Source: Actinomycetospora soli
GTDB lineage: Bacteria > Actinomycetota > Actinomycetes > Mycobacteriales > Pseudonocardiaceae
DNA length: 50,700 nucleotides
Assembly (NCBI RefSeq): GCF_021026295.1
Contig: NZ_JAJNDA010000030.1
Location: forward strand, 1 to 50,700
Reading direction: 5' to 3'
Shown here piece after piece: positions 17,601-26,226 of this stretch. Each line of letters starts with the position of its first letter. The first letter of the stretch is position 1. The notes under the pieces were generated by a model. The model ran no database searches. It had not been told where the DNA came from and worked only from the letters and a program-made list of their open reading frames with translations. The position numbers and the translations under genes are program-made.

Positions 17601-18285
17601 TGGGGCGGGCGGACCCGTCCTCGCGGTCGGGCAGCGAACGCTGGTCGGCCACCGAGAAGCAGCGCATCTCGGAGACCTCGTCGCCCCAGAACTCGATGCG
17701 CACCGGCGACTCGGCGGTCGGCGGGAAGAGGTCGACGATGCCGCCGCGCACGGCGAACTCGCCGCGCTTCTCCACCATCTCCACGCGCGCGTAGGCGAGG
17801 CCGACGAGGCGCTCGGCGAGGTCGCCCAGCTCGATCTCGACGCCCTCGCGCAGCACCACCGGCTCCAGGTCGCCCAGGCCCGGGACCAGCGGCTGGATCA
17901 GCGAGCGGGTGGCCGTGGTGACGACGCGCAGCGGGGTGTCGCCCGGGTGGGCCAGGCGGCGCAGGATGTCGACGCGACGCCCGACGGTGTCGGCCCGCGG
18001 GGACAGCCGCTCGTGCGGCAGCGTCTCCCAGCTGGGCAGGTAGGCGACGGTCTCCGGGCCGATCAGCTCCGCGACCGACGCGGCCAGCTCGTCGGCCTCG
18101 CGCTCGGTGGCGCAGACGACCAGCACGGTCCGCTGCGCACCCGCCGCGAGCGCCGCCGCGAGCAGCGGGCGCAGCGCGGTGGGGCCCTCGACGGCCGCGT
18201 CGCGCCCGGCGGCGTCGGCGACGCCCGCCAGGCCGGGATCGGCCAGCAGGACCGCGGTGAGTTCGGACAGCGCAGCGGGAGACAC
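14623..18285 (-). CDS. mfd: Transcription-repair coupling factor Mfd
   Basis: 1220 aa, GTG at 18285, the family's usual length. Mfd removes stalled RNA polymerase from lesions and recruits UvrA. The order seen is: UvrB-homology module at the N-terminus ([23 protein letters not shown] split around residue 95), CarD-like RNAP-interacting domain ([21 protein letters not shown] near 490), then the RecG-like translocase with Walker [14 protein letters not shown] near 665, DEEQ box [35 protein letters not shown], and TRG motif region [20 protein letters not shown]. The C-terminal TRCF domain follows. No truncation is apparent. The divergent MFS gene begins 183 bp upstream. Confidence 0.98.
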   Translation of the reverse strand: MSPAALSELTAVLLADPGLAGVADAAGRDAAVEGPTALRPLLAAALAAGAQRTVLVVCATEREADELAASVAELIGPETVAYLPSWETLPHERLSPRADTVGRRVDILRRLAHPGDTPLRVVTTATRSLIQPLVPGLGDLEPVVLREGVEIELGDLAERLVGLAYARVEMVEKRGEFAVRGGIVDLFPPTAESPVRIEFWGDEVSEMRCFSVADQRSLPDREDGSARPTEVVAPPCRELLLTPEVRERAAELHTVHGTDAALGELLGKVAAGIPTEGMESLIPALLPGELRLLPEFLPDDSSVVVCHPERVARRAADLVRTGQEFLEASWLVAADSTDGRAPIDLGASAYRDLDVVRAATRAAGHPWWTLSSLATDPDLENDSVTSDGTRVLRTGIAGVDSYRGDWEKAAVDLRAHAAAGGAALVVLPAAGTAERAVEQLREFVGEDVPVVSGTAAPRPGSIVVTRGRLADGFVAEASRLVVVTEADLTGARNAGADTPTKRAAVKQRNAVDPLTLQPGDFVVHAQHGIGKFVEMTQRTTGTGKAATTREYLVLEYSSSKRGQQSDRLFVPTDQLDQISRYVGGELPTLNKLGGSDWSKTKSKARKAVRDIAASLVQLYAARQAAPGHAFAPDTPWQREMEDAFPYTETPDQAVAIDEVKSDMEKAVPMDRVISGDVGYGKTEIAVRAAFKAVQDGKQVAVLVPTTLLAQQHLQTFTERMRNFPVTVRGLSRFTPGKEADRTVKGLADGTVDVVVGTHRLLQTGITWKDLGLVIIDEEQRFGVEHKEHITGLRAHVDMLSMSATPIPRTLEMSLAGIREMSTILTPPEERHPTLTYVGAYDDKQVAAAIRRELLRDGQVFYIHNRVQSIDDTAARLRRLVPEARIATAHGQMAEERLERTVNEFWEREHDVLVCTTIVENGLDISNANTLIVERSDALGLSQLHQLRGRVGRGRERGYAYFLYPNDKPLTETSHERLATIAQHSELGAGTAVAMKDLEIRGAGNILGAEQSGHIAGVGFDLYVRLVGEAVEAFKKHTDAAGEEDEPLAEVRVDLPIDAHVPHDYVDTERLRLDVYRKIAEAADAAALDAVKEELVDRYGEPPVPVTNLLAVAAFRQACRRYGITEVSGQGNQIRFAPVDLPESAQMRLKRLHPRAQLKAASQTLSLPRPTEGSSGAGGQRGPVKMGAAPLRDLELLAWCEQLFVALYGERPAAAKVPAGV

Positions 18286-18391
18286 CCGGGAACCGACTCC
18301 TGACGGGGTGGGGAGGATCGACGACCAGTCTACGAGAACGCCCCGACAGCCTCGGGGCTTCCCGGCTGGGCACCTCCCGGTGCACGCAATG

Positions 18392-18430
18392 CGTCACTGC
18401 TTGCACCCGGTGCCGGGAAAGGCCACATCG
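18392..18430 (-). repeat. Dispersed 39-bp repeat, copy 2
   Basis: The reverse complement is 34/39 identical to 7907-7945. It lies in the divergent mfd/MFS gap, ending 38 bp before the MFS start. The half near the gene reads ggaaaggccacatcgtcg in both copies when read toward the downstream gene. Nothing else is recognised in 18286-18468. Confidence 0.6.
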
Positions 18431-18468
18431 TCGATGATCAACGGCTCGTCGTGGGCGACGATGGACCC

Positions 18469-19917
18469 GTGTCCCACCCCGATCCCTCCCCGGACGACAC
18501 CAGCCGCGCCGGCTGGTCGGCGGGACGACGGCGCGAGCGGGACACCCGTCGTCAGGAAGAGCCCCCGCCCACCCGGCGCCTGACCGGCCAGGACCCCGAC
18601 GACCCCGGGCCGCGCAAGATCACCGTCACCCGCGTCGCCGCGTGGCGCGCCCGGAACCTGACCCGCGCGGGGGCGCGGGCCTTCCACCGCGCCGCGTCCG
18701 CCGACGGCGCCGACCGCTCCGGGCTCACCGCGCTGACCTACGCCTGGATGGCCAACTACGCCTCCGACGCGACGCTCGCCGTCGCGCTCGCGAACACGCT
18801 CTTCTTCTCCGCCGCGAGCGCGGAGTCCAAGGACAAGGTCGCGCTCTACCTGCTGATCACGGTCGCGCCGTTCGCGCTGGTCGCCCCGGTGATCGGCCCG
18901 CTGCTCGACCGCATCCAGCGCGGCCGCCGGTGGGCGCTCGCGGTCTCGACGGCGGGTCAGGGCGTCCTGGCGGTGGTCCTCGCCCTGTTCATGGACACGT
19001 GGGCGCTCTACCCGGCGGCGCTCGGGATCCTGGTGCTGTCGAAGTCGTTCGGGGTGCTCAAGGCGGCCGTCACGCCTCGCGTGCTCCCGCCGGGGATCAC
19101 GCTGGTGACGACGAACTCCCGGCTGACCGTCTTCGGACTGGTCGCCTCCGGGGTGTTCGGCGCGCTGGCGGCCGGGGTGTCGTACCTGTTCGGCTCGCCG
19201 GGCGCGGCCTGGCTCACCGCGGGCATCTGCTTCGCCGGGGTCTGGCTCTGCCTGCGCATCCCGCGGTGGGTGGAGGTCACCGAGGGCGAGATGGAGACGG
19301 TGCTGATCCCCCGCCCGGGCTTGTCCCGACGACGGGTGCGGATGAGTCCGCAGGTCGTCACGGCCCTGTGGGCCAACGGCACGATCCGCTCCCTCACCGG
19401 GTTCCTCACGCTCTTCGCGGCGTTCGTCGTCAAGGCCCAGACCGAGGGCACGCCCGGTCGGCAGCTGCTCCTGCTCGGCGTCGTCGGGGCGGCCGCGGGG
19501 GCCGGCGGGTTCCTGGGCAACGCCCTGGGCGCCCGCCGTCGGTTCGACCGCCCGGACCTGCTGCTGATCAGCGCCCTGTGCGCCTCCCTCGCCGCCACCG
19601 TGACCGCGGCGATCGTGGTCGGGCTCGCGACGGCGGCCGTGGTCGGCCTGGTGGGCGCGACCGCCTCGGCGCTGCTCAAGGTCTGCCTCGACGCGGTGGT
19701 GCAGCGGGACCTGCCCGAGGCGGCGCGCGCGTCCGCGTTCGGGCGCTCGGAGACGATCCTGCAGCTCACGTGGGTGTTCGGGGGCACGCTGGGCGTGCTG
19801 CTGCCCCCGACCTGGTGGATCGGGTTCACGGTGATCAGCGGCGTGCTGGCGATCGGTACGGTGCAGACCGTGCTCACCTCGCGCGGCCGCTCCCTGCTCC
19901 CCCGCCGCTCCGCCTGA
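18469..19917 (+). CDS. MFS transporter
   Basis: 482 aa from the GTG at 18469; an in-frame GTG at 18451 would add six residues. A hydrophilic N-terminal tail of ~80 residues precedes about twelve membrane helices. MFS-type features are FALVAPVIGPLLDRIQRGRRWALAVSTAG, corresponding to the loop 2-3 motif, and a second half with GAGGFLGNALGARRRFDRP. No substrate motif is recognised. Stop and next start overlap (TGATG), so it is made together with the DUF2771 protein. The same pair occurs in Mycobacterium (Rv0876c-Rv0875c), with a cold-shock gene nearby as here. The substrate is unknown. Confidence 0.85.
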   Translation: MSHPDPSPDDTSRAGWSAGRRRERDTRRQEEPPPTRRLTGQDPDDPGPRKITVTRVAAWRARNLTRAGARAFHRAASADGADRSGLTALTYAWMANYASDATLAVALANTLFFSAASAESKDKVALYLLITVAPFALVAPVIGPLLDRIQRGRRWALAVSTAGQGVLAVVLALFMDTWALYPAALGILVLSKSFGVLKAAVTPRVLPPGITLVTTNSRLTVFGLVASGVFGALAAGVSYLFGSPGAAWLTAGICFAGVWLCLRIPRWVEVTEGEMETVLIPRPGLSRRRVRMSPQVVTALWANGTIRSLTGFLTLFAAFVVKAQTEGTPGRQLLLLGVVGAAAGAGGFLGNALGARRRFDRPDLLLISALCASLAATVTAAIVVGLATAAVVGLVGATASALLKVCLDAVVQRDLPEAARASAFGRSETILQLTWVFGGTLGVLLPPTWWIGFTVISGVLAIGTVQTVLTSRGRSLLPRRSA

Positions 19918-20435
19918 TGCTCGCTCGGCTGCGGGCGGTGCCCCGCTGGGTGTGGATCGCCGTCGTCGCGATCGTGGTCGTGGTGGCCGCCGTGGTGACG
20001 GTGCTGGTGGTGACCTCCGGCCCCGACGACCCCGGTGACGTCACGTTCACCGCGAACGGGATCTCCGTGCCGGCGTCGCCGACCGTCTACTGCGACCTGA
20101 TGGTCACCGACTGCGAGACCGACCCGACCGCCGTCGCGAGCCTCCCGCTACCGCCCGGGGTCGCGGTGGACCTGACCGTCCCCGACGCCGTGCTCCCCAC
20201 GCCCTGGCAGGTCGCGTTCGTCTACCTCGACGAGAACGGCGCCGAGCAGAGCGGGCGCAGCCAGGTGTTCGCGCCGAACGCGCGCTCCTCGTTCCGACTG
20301 GTCCTCCCCGACCCCCGCTGGCGCCTCCAGCGGGTCGAGGTGCAGCAGTTCGGGGCCAGCCAGACCGTCACCGCGCAGGGCGACCTGTTCTCCACCCGCT
20401 CCACGTGGGTGCTCACGGCGGCGGGGGCGGCCTGA
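19917..20435 (+). CDS. DUF2771 family membrane-anchored protein
   Basis: 172 aa, ATG at 19917 sharing its A with the MFS stop. A single hydrophobic N-terminal helix (VWIAVVAIVVVVAAVVTVLVV, residues 11-32) anchors an extracytoplasmic domain of ~135 residues. This begins DVTFTANGISVPASPTVYC and has two Cys (YCDLMVTDC) that could form a disulfide, then beta-rich sequence ending FSTRSTWVLTAAGAA. The family has no known activity. Coupling to the MFS gene suggests a helper role at the membrane. The stop codon lies in a 16-bp word (gcctgagcctgcccgg) that recurs in the palindrome array directly downstream. Confidence 0.7.
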   Translation: MLARLRAVPRWVWIAVVAIVVVVAAVVTVLVVTSGPDDPGDVTFTANGISVPASPTVYCDLMVTDCETDPTAVASLPLPPGVAVDLTVPDAVLPTPWQVAFVYLDENGAEQSGRSQVFAPNARSSFRLVLPDPRWRLQRVEVQQFGASQTVTAQGDLFSTRSTWVLTAAGAA

Positions 20436-20470
20436 GCCTGCCCGGTGGCCTCTTCGACCTCGGCGGCCCT

Positions 20471-20875
20471 GCCTTGTCGCGGGGAACCTCCCGGTCGGCC
20501 CCACCTTGTCGTTGTGAATCACCGCGACAAGGTGGGCGGGCCTGCGCAGAAGCCCACGACAAGGCCTGAGCCTGCCCGGCGCCCTGGTCGCCCTCCGCGG
20601 CCTTGCCGGCCTGGTCGGCCAGACCTTGCCTTGTCGCGGGGAACCTCCCGGCCGGCCCCACCTTGTCGTTGTGAGTCACCACGACAAGGTGGGCGGGCCC
20701 GTGCAGGAGCCCACGACAATGCCTGAGCCGGCCCGGCGCGCCAGCCCTCACCGGCCTTGCCGGCCTGGTCGGCCAGACCTTGCCTTGTCGCGGGGAACCT
20801 GCCGGCCAGGCCCACCTTGTCGTTGTGAATCACCGCGACAAGGTGGGCGGACCCGTGCAGGAGCCCGCGACAGGG
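20471..20875. repeat. Tandem array of three ~155-bp nested-palindrome units
   Basis: Units start at 20471, 20628 and 20782 (gccttgtcgcggggaacct). Each has an inner stem ccaccttgtcg/cgacaaggtgg (20501-20511 with 20525-20535; 20658-20669 with 20681-20692; 20812-20822 with 20836-20846). An outer pair gccttgtcg ... cgacaaggc lies at 20471-20479 with 20557-20565 and decays in units 2 and 3. The linkers between units are also near-identical (ccttgccggcctggtcggcc). Stops in all frames and lack of codon bias argue against coding. Related units recur at 49411-49674. The array fills the gap between converging DUF2771 and csp genes. Confidence 0.9.
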
Positions 20876-20886
20876 TCGCGCCGGGG

Positions 20887-21273
20887 TCAGCCCTCCAGCT
20901 CGCGCGCCACCGCGCGGACGACCTCGGCGAGCCGCTTCGTGTTCCGGCGGTCGGGGTAGCGGCCGCGGCGCAGGTCGGGCTGCACCTTGGCCTCGAGCAG
21001 CTTGATCATGTCGTCGATGAGCCCGTGCAGCTCGTCGGGCGAGCGGCGCTTGGCCTCGGCGACGCTGGGCAGCGGGTCGACCAGGCGGACCTGCAGGGCC
21101 TGCGGCCCACGGCGGCCCTCGGCGATCCCGAACTCCACGCGCTGCCCCGACTTCAGGGCCTCCACCTCGCGCGGCAGGGATCCCTTGGGGACGTAGACGT
21201 CGGCCCCCTCCTCCTGGGAGAGGAACCCGAACCCCTTCTCGGCGTCGTACCACTTGACCTTGCCGGTCGGCAC
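20887..21273 (-). CDS. Cold-shock domain protein with C-terminal extension
   Basis: 128 aa from the GTG at 21273 ([10 protein letters not shown]), the start used by mycobacterial CspB-type proteins. A GTG at 21282 would add three residues. The cold-shock domain covers residues 1-68 with RNP1-like [17 protein letters not shown] and [21 protein letters not shown] helical, basic extension of ~60 residues follows ([53 protein letters not shown]), quoted here only to show its charged nature by its key segments MIKLLEAK and RRNTKRLAE. It binds single-stranded nucleic acid, probably RNA. Context matches Mycobacterium Rv0871. Confidence 0.88.
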   Translation of the reverse strand: MPTGKVKWYDAEKGFGFLSQEEGADVYVPKGSLPREVEALKSGQRVEFGIAEGRRGPQALQVRLVDPLPSVAEAKRRSPDELHGLIDDMIKLLEAKVQPDLRRGRYPDRRNTKRLAEVVRAVARELEG

Positions 21274-21398
21274 CGTGCTCACCCGTTCTCTCGTCGACGA
21301 GAACGCGCCCCGGCAGCGTGCCGGAGCGCGTCCGACCATCGTATCCCGCACGGGTGACGGGGTCGTCGGAGATCACGGGGCGCGGGCCCCGCTCCCGC

Positions 21399-21451
21399 GG
21401 CAGGAAAGCGTCGTTGCTGTCGGCCAGTGGCAGCAACGACGCTTTCCTGCC
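21399..21451. repeat. 21-bp perfect inverted repeat (hairpin family D)
   Basis: Arms 21399-21419 and 21431-21451 are perfectly complementary (gcaggaaagcgtcgttgctg core), with an 11-nt loop. It begins 13 bp beyond the LuxR gene's stop and could end that transcript. The arm word gacgctttcctg also occurs at 7942-7953 next to the 39-bp repeat. Confidence 0.85.
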
Positions 21452-21464
21452 AGGGGGAGGGCGG

Positions 21465-22469
21465 TCAGGCGTGCAGCGGCGCGTAGTGGCCGGAGAACAG
21501 CGCGGCCTGGAGCTCACTGCGGCCCGCGACGTTGAACTTGGCGAGCACCGCCTTCACGTGGTCCTGCACCGTCCACTCCGAGAGCCCGAGCCGACGGGCG
21601 ATCTGCTTGTTCGAGCGCCCCCGGGCCAGCTCGGCGAGCACCTCCTCCTCGCGGGCCGACAGCCCCCGCGCCCGCGCCACCACGTCGGCGAGCCGGGACG
21701 GGCGGATCGGGTCGACGACCACCGCGGTCCGGGCGCCGAGACCCGTCGTCGTGAAGGTGAGCCAGCGGCCGGACGGGGTCGGGGCGCTGACCCCGCCGCA
21801 CCGGGACTCGGCGCGGCGGGCCGCGACGAGAGCGGTCACGGCCGCGGGCAGGTCGGTGCCCTCCAGCAGGGCATGGGCCTCCGGGCTGATCTCGACCACC
21901 CGGCCGTCGGGGTCGCAGAGCACGAGGCCGGAGCCCGCGACGTCGTGCGCGGCGAGCACCGGGTCGACGTCGCCGACCACCCGCGCCGCCGTCATCGCGG
22001 CCCGCAGCGCCACCGCGACCGGCCGACCCGCCCGTGCCACCGCGGCGACGTCGGCCGCGGTGAACAGGCCTCCCGCCCGGAGCAGGTCGACCACACCCCA
22101 CGCGGTGCGGCCGTCGTGCAGGACCAGGCGGAGGTGGTCGGTGAAGCCCCGGGGCGCGAGGACCTCCCGGTGGCGTCGGCTGCGGACGGGGTCGCCGCCG
22201 GTCGCGTCGTGGACGGTGCCGACGAGAGGCCCGTCGGCGAGGTCGGCGTACCGGAGCACGTCGGGCTCCTCGCGGTACTCGCTGACGAGCACCTCGCCCT
22301 CGAGCACGGGATCACGGGCCGCGCCGTAGAGCCGGCAGGACGTGGTCATCACCGTGGCGGGATCGACGGTCGCCCAGACCGCGAGGTCGTGGCCCACGTC
22401 CCGGGCGAGGGCCGCGGCGGCGAGATCGCGCACGGCGACGTGGCCCGCGGCAGGATCGAGAGCGGTCAC
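21465..22469 (-). CDS. LuxR-family regulator with GAF/PAS-like sensor region
   Basis: 334 aa, GTG at 22469. The C-terminal ~60 residues are a LuxR HTH ([43 protein letters not shown]). The centre (about 175-235: [30 protein letters not shown]) resembles a PAS domain, and the N-terminal part (about 95-165) resembles a GAF-like region. There is no receiver domain. It is divergent from a cupin gene, 96 bp between starts, so it probably controls that gene and itself. The ligand is unknown. A strong hairpin follows its stop. Confidence 0.85.
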   Translation of the reverse strand: MTALDPAAGHVAVRDLAAAALARDVGHDLAVWATVDPATVMTTSCRLYGAARDPVLEGEVLVSEYREEPDVLRYADLADGPLVGTVHDATGGDPVRSRRHREVLAPRGFTDHLRLVLHDGRTAWGVVDLLRAGGLFTAADVAAVARAGRPVAVALRAAMTAARVVGDVDPVLAAHDVAGSGLVLCDPDGRVVEISPEAHALLEGTDLPAAVTALVAARRAESRCGGVSAPTPSGRWLTFTTTGLGARTAVVVDPIRPSRLADVVARARGLSAREEEVLAELARGRSNKQIARRLGLSEWTVQDHVKAVLAKFNVAGRSELQAALFSGHYAPLHA

Positions 22470-22518
22470 GGTGCGTCCCCCCTGGAACTGGGGATCGGAT
22501 CCCCCACCGTCTTCTTAC

Positions 22519-22524
22519 TACGTT
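22519..22524 (+). promoter_or_regulatory. Candidate -10 for the cupin gene
   Basis: TACGTT in the AT-richer stretch cttcttactacgttcg of the LuxR/cupin divergent gap, 41 bp before the ATG at 22566. A gcgg-free GGAG lies 11 nt before that ATG. No operator symmetry for the LuxR protein was found. Confidence 0.3.
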
Positions 22525-22565
22525 CGAGAGGTCATCAGAACCGCTCACCTCACTCGGAGTACGCG

Positions 22566-22988
22566 ATGAACGTCCGCACCGCCGACACCTTCCCCCTGAT
22601 GGGCGCCGAGGCCGTCGTCCTCGCCACCGCCGACGACACCCACGAGGCCTGGGAGCAGTTCGAGCTCCGCCTCGGCCCCGGCGCGCGATCACCCCTGCAC
22701 ACGCTCGAGGCCGACAAGCTCTTCCACGTCGTCGCCGGCGCGGTGACGATCCGGGGCGGCGAGGAGGAGTGGGTCGTGACCGACGGACCGGTGTTCGTCC
22801 CCGCCGGCACCCCGCACTGCTACCGGAACGACTCGGGCGCGCCGGCGCGGATGATCGTCACGGTCACGGGACGCGGCCAGATCGACTTCCTGCGCGGGAT
22901 GAGCCGGCTGACCGCGGACGGCCCGCCCGACCCGGCGGCCGTGGCCGCCCACACCGCGGCGCACGGGGTGACGATCCTTCCGGCGTGA
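22566..22988 (+). CDS. Cupin-domain protein
   Basis: 140 aa from ATG 22566. One cupin barrel: GPGARSPLHTLEADKLFHVVAGAVTIRGG holds the first motif with a His and acidic residues in modified positions, and GPVFVPAGTPHCYRNDSGAPARMIVTV is the second motif with metal-ligand His. The C-terminal tail is helical (DPAAVAAHTAAHGVTILP). It may be a small dioxygenase, isomerase or a metal-dependent binding protein; the substrate cannot be read from sequence. Regulation by the divergent LuxR protein is likely. Convergent with the acyl-CoA ligase; two hairpins lie between. Confidence 0.82.
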   Translation: MNVRTADTFPLMGAEAVVLATADDTHEAWEQFELRLGPGARSPLHTLEADKLFHVVAGAVTIRGGEEEWVVTDGPVFVPAGTPHCYRNDSGAPARMIVTVTGRGQIDFLRGMSRLTADGPPDPAAVAAHTAAHGVTILPA

Positions 22989-23007
22989 CGCCGGTGGCCG
23001 TTCTGAA

Positions 23008-23127
23008 CGAAGGGGCCCTTCGGCCGGATAGACGGGCCGTGGGCGCCCTTCGCCACACCGGCCGGCGCCGCCCCGACACGAGCGAAGGGCACCTTCGATC
23101 GGATAGACCGACCGAAGGTGCCCTTCG
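23008..23127. repeat. Two tandem hairpins with GGATAGAC loops (family C)
   Basis: Copy at 23083-23127: arms 23083-23102 and 23108-23127, 19/20 complementary (cgaagggcaccttcg core), 5-nt loop ataga. Copy at 23008-23052: same layout, arms 15/20 complementary, also with ggatagac at the centre. They lie between the converging cupin and ligase genes and are likely bidirectional terminators or members of a repeat family; the same arm word recurs at 44081-44113. Confidence 0.8.
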
Positions 23128-23175
23128 TTCGAAGACGCGGGACGCGAAGACGCAGGACGGCAGCCGCAGAGGCCC

Positions 23176-24816
23176 CTACGCCGTCGGCGACGCCGCCTCG
23201 AGGCCCAGCAGCTCGACGGCGGTGGCCCGCATCTCGACCTTGCGGACCTTGCCGGTGACGGTCATCGGGAACTCCTCGACGACGTGCACGTACCGCGGGA
23301 TCTTGTAGTGGGCGAGCTTGCCGGTGGCGAACTCCCGCACCTGCTCGGCGGTCAGCTCGGTGACCCCCTCGCGCAGCCGCACCCAGGCCATGAGCTCCTC
23401 GCCGTAGCGCTGGTCGGGCACCCCGATCACCTGCGCGTCGAGGATGTCGGGGTGGGTGTAGAGGAACTCCTCGATCTCGCGGGGGTACACGTTCTCGCCG
23501 CCGCGGATGACCATGTCCTTGATCCGGCCGGTGATGTTGACGTAGCCCTCGTCGTCCATCACCCCGAGGTCGCCGGTGTGCATCCAGCGGGCCCGGTCGA
23601 GCACCTCGGCGGTCTTGTCGGGCTGCTCCCAGTACCCGAGCATCACCGAGTAGCCGCGGGTGCACAGCTCGCCGGGCGTGCCGCGGGGCACGGTCAGCCC
23701 CGTCTCGGGGTCGATGATCTTCGACTCCAGGTGCGGCATCGTGCGGCCGACGGTGGACACGCGACGGTCCAGCGAGTCGTCGGCCCGGGTCTGGGTGGAC
23801 ACCGGCGACGTCTCGGTCATGCCGTAGCAGATCGACACCTCGGTCATCCCGAAGCGCTCGACGACCTGCTTCATCACCTCCACCGGGCAGGGCGAGCCGG
23901 CCATGATCCCGGTGCGCAGGCTGGACACGTCGTAGGACTCGACGTCGGGCAGCGAGAGCTCGGCGATGAACATCGTCGGCACCCCGTAGAGCGACGTGCA
24001 GCGCTCCTCGGCGACCGCCTCCAGCGTCAGCTTCGGATCGAAGCCCGGCGCCGGGATCACCATCGTCGCCCCGGAGCTGGTGCACGCGAGGTTGCCCATG
24101 ACCATGCCGAAGCAGTGGTAGAAGGGCACCGGGATGCAGACCCGGTCGATCTCGGTGTAGCCGCACAGCCGGCCCACGAAGTAGCCGTTGTTGAGGATGT
24201 TGTGGTGCGACAGCGTCGCGCCCTTCGGGAAGCCCGTCGTCCCGCTCGTGTACTGGATGTTGATCGGGTCGTCCGCCGACAGCTCGGCCTGCACCGCGCG
24301 CACCCGCGACACGTCGCCGGTGACGAACAGCGCGGTCCACTCCGGCGAGTCGGTGATGATCACCGTCTCCAGCGCGGCGCAGTTCGGCCGGACCTGCTCG
24401 ATCATCTCCGCGTACTGCGAGGTCTTGAAGGACCGCGCGGCGACCAGCAGCCGGATCCCGGCCTGGTTGAGCACGAACTCCAGCTCGTGCGTGCGGTACG
24501 CGGGATTGATGTTGACCAGGATCGCGCCGACCTTCGCCGTGGCGTACTGCAGCAACGTCCACTGCGCGCAGTTCGGCGCCCAGATGCCGACCCGGTCGCC
24601 CTTCGCGATCCCCAGGTCGAGCAGGCCGAGGGCCAACGCGTCGACCTCCGCGACGAACGCCGACCACGTGTACCGCAGGCCCTGCGCCCGGTCGACCAGC
24701 GCCTCGCCGTCGGGGAAGCGGGCCGCCGTGCGGTCGAGGTTGTCGCCGATCGTGTCGCCGAGCAACGGCTCGTCCGAGATGCCGGACGCGTACGACGGGA
24801 CTGCGGGGGCGCTCAC
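23176..24816 (-). CDS. Acyl-CoA synthetase (AMP-binding, FadD-like)
   Basis: 546 aa, GTG at 24816 with GGAGG 8 nt upstream. It activates a carboxylic acid with ATP to acyl-AMP and then forms the CoA thioester. Motifs: [20 protein letters not shown] (P-loop, residue ~190), [11 protein letters not shown] (~340), [20 protein letters not shown] (~425), [19 protein letters not shown], and the terminal catalytic Lys in [14 protein letters not shown] (~525). The length and motifs match medium/long-chain fatty acyl-CoA ligases. The exact chain length is unknown. Divergent from AMP nucleosidase. Confidence 0.92.
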   Translation of the reverse strand: MSAPAVPSYASGISDEPLLGDTIGDNLDRTAARFPDGEALVDRAQGLRYTWSAFVAEVDALALGLLDLGIAKGDRVGIWAPNCAQWTLLQYATAKVGAILVNINPAYRTHELEFVLNQAGIRLLVAARSFKTSQYAEMIEQVRPNCAALETVIITDSPEWTALFVTGDVSRVRAVQAELSADDPINIQYTSGTTGFPKGATLSHHNILNNGYFVGRLCGYTEIDRVCIPVPFYHCFGMVMGNLACTSSGATMVIPAPGFDPKLTLEAVAEERCTSLYGVPTMFIAELSLPDVESYDVSSLRTGIMAGSPCPVEVMKQVVERFGMTEVSICYGMTETSPVSTQTRADDSLDRRVSTVGRTMPHLESKIIDPETGLTVPRGTPGELCTRGYSVMLGYWEQPDKTAEVLDRARWMHTGDLGVMDDEGYVNITGRIKDMVIRGGENVYPREIEEFLYTHPDILDAQVIGVPDQRYGEELMAWVRLREGVTELTAEQVREFATGKLAHYKIPRYVHVVEEFPMTVTGKVRKVEMRATAVELLGLEAASPTA

Positions 24817-24929
24817 CGGGTGACCTCCATGACGAACTCGATCGTGGTCCGGTTCACTATGCCCGCCACCACCGACAGCGTGAACCCTCGCGGCCCGCCG
24901 TCGCCGGAGGGCTGGGACCATCGGCAGCC

Positions 24930-26120
24930 GTGACCGCGACCCACCCGCAGACGACCGCGAGCGCCGACGGCGCGACCCTCGACGGGTACGACGAGGCCGT
25001 CGCACGCCTGGTCGACACGCTCGCGGCCATCGACGACGACGGCTGGTACTCGACGATCGAGGTCGTGCGCCCGTGGTCGGCGGTCAACCCGCGACTGACC
25101 GGCGAGTTCTCCCGCACGGCCGCCATCCGGCGCTACCTGTGCCGCGAGGTCGAGGGGCTGCTGCGCGCCGGGGCCCGGGTCACGGTGCGGCCCTCGCGGC
25201 CCGCGCTGGCCTTCGACGACCCGTCGTTCTTCGCGGCGCTCGACGAGGACCGCGTGGACGCCCGGTCGAAGAAGCTCTTCCTGTTCGGCCCGGAGCGGAT
25301 GCAGCTCTCGGTGGACCGGCTCGGGCACTACACCGGCACCCCCGCCGCGGCCTTCCAGCGGCACGTCCTGTTCACCAACTACGCGATGCACGTCGAGGCG
25401 TTCCTCGAGCGCTACACCGACGCGGTCCGCCCGGACCACGAGGTGCAGATGCCCGCGTACCACCACGTGCTGCCCGACGGCGACGGCGTCACGCTCGTCA
25501 ACATCGGCGTCGGTCCCGCCAACGCGAAGACCGCGACCGACCACGTCGCGGTGCTCCGCCCCGACACCATGATCATGATCGGGCACTGCGGCGGGCTGCG
25601 GAACCACCAGCAGAAGGGCGACTTCGTCCTCGCGACCGGCTACCAGCGCTTCGACCACGTGCTCGACGAGGTGCTGCCGCTCAACGTCCCGGTGATCCCG
25701 AACCACCGGCTCAACACCTTCCTGCTCGAGGCACTCGAGCAGGCCGGCGCCGAGTACCGGATCGGCACGGTGCACACCACCGACAACCGCAACTGGGAGC
25801 TCAACCAGAAGCTGACGCTCGCGGCCATGCAGGCCAGCCGGAGCGTCGCGGTCGACATGGAGTCCGCGACGATCGCCGCCAACGGCTTCCGCTACCGGGT
25901 GCCGAACGCGACGCTGCTCTGCGTCTCGGACAAGCCGCTGCACGGCTCCCCGAAGCTCTCCGCCGACGCCCAGTCCTTCTACGAGACCTCCAAGCGCCAC
26001 CACCTCGGCATCGCCCTCGCGGCGCTCGACCGGGTCCGCCGCGAGCACCCCGGCGGCCTCCCCAGCCAGGAGATCCGCTCGGTCGACGAGCCGCTGTTCG
26101 GCGGTCCGTCGGACGCCTGA
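24930..26120 (+). CDS. amn: AMP nucleosidase
   Basis: 396 aa, GTG at 24930. Amn hydrolyses AMP to adenine and ribose 5-phosphate, which adjusts adenylate pools. The N-terminal ~165 residues are the Amn-specific domain ([36 protein letters not shown]). The C-terminal half is a nucleoside phosphorylase fold with [71 protein letters not shown] and [13 protein letters not shown]. No signal peptide. It may be relevant that the divergent gene makes AMP as a by-product, but this is only an inference. Confidence 0.93.
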   Translation: MTATHPQTTASADGATLDGYDEAVARLVDTLAAIDDDGWYSTIEVVRPWSAVNPRLTGEFSRTAAIRRYLCREVEGLLRAGARVTVRPSRPALAFDDPSFFAALDEDRVDARSKKLFLFGPERMQLSVDRLGHYTGTPAAAFQRHVLFTNYAMHVEAFLERYTDAVRPDHEVQMPAYHHVLPDGDGVTLVNIGVGPANAKTATDHVAVLRPDTMIMIGHCGGLRNHQQKGDFVLATGYQRFDHVLDEVLPLNVPVIPNHRLNTFLLEALEQAGAEYRIGTVHTTDNRNWELNQKLTLAAMQASRSVAVDMESATIAANGFRYRVPNATLLCVSDKPLHGSPKLSADAQSFYETSKRHHLGIALAALDRVRREHPGGLPSQEIRSVDEPLFGGPSDA

Positions 26121-26131
26121 CCCGACGGCGG

Positions 26132-26209
26132 GTGTGGTCGCTCCCCGTCGCCGGGCTGCTGCTGGTGCTCGCCGTGGGGTTCGCCGTGTTGTGGGTCCGT
26201 CAGCTCTGA
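26132..26209 (+). CDS. Possible 25-aa membrane peptide
   Basis: A short frame from GTG 26132, 11 nt after amn, encoding a single hydrophobic helix (SLPVAGLLLVLAVGFAVLW) ending in VRQL. G or C is at 24 of 25 third positions, which fits coding but is not decisive at this length and base composition. No clear ribosome site; it could be coupled to amn. No family recognised. Confidence 0.25.
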   Translation: MWSLPVAGLLLVLAVGFAVLWVRQL

Positions 26210-26226
26210 GCGGCGAGCGCGGGGCC

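Noticed and set aside
14830..18303. A 1157-codon open frame on the plus strand
   Set aside because: It is antisense to mfd, whose domains and motifs are complete. Its composition (Arg, Gly, Asp, Val runs) is what antisense reading of a GC-rich gene gives.
20471..20875. CRISPR-like array
   Set aside because: Units are about 155 bp with similar linkers rather than short repeats with unique spacers, there are only three units and no cas genes.
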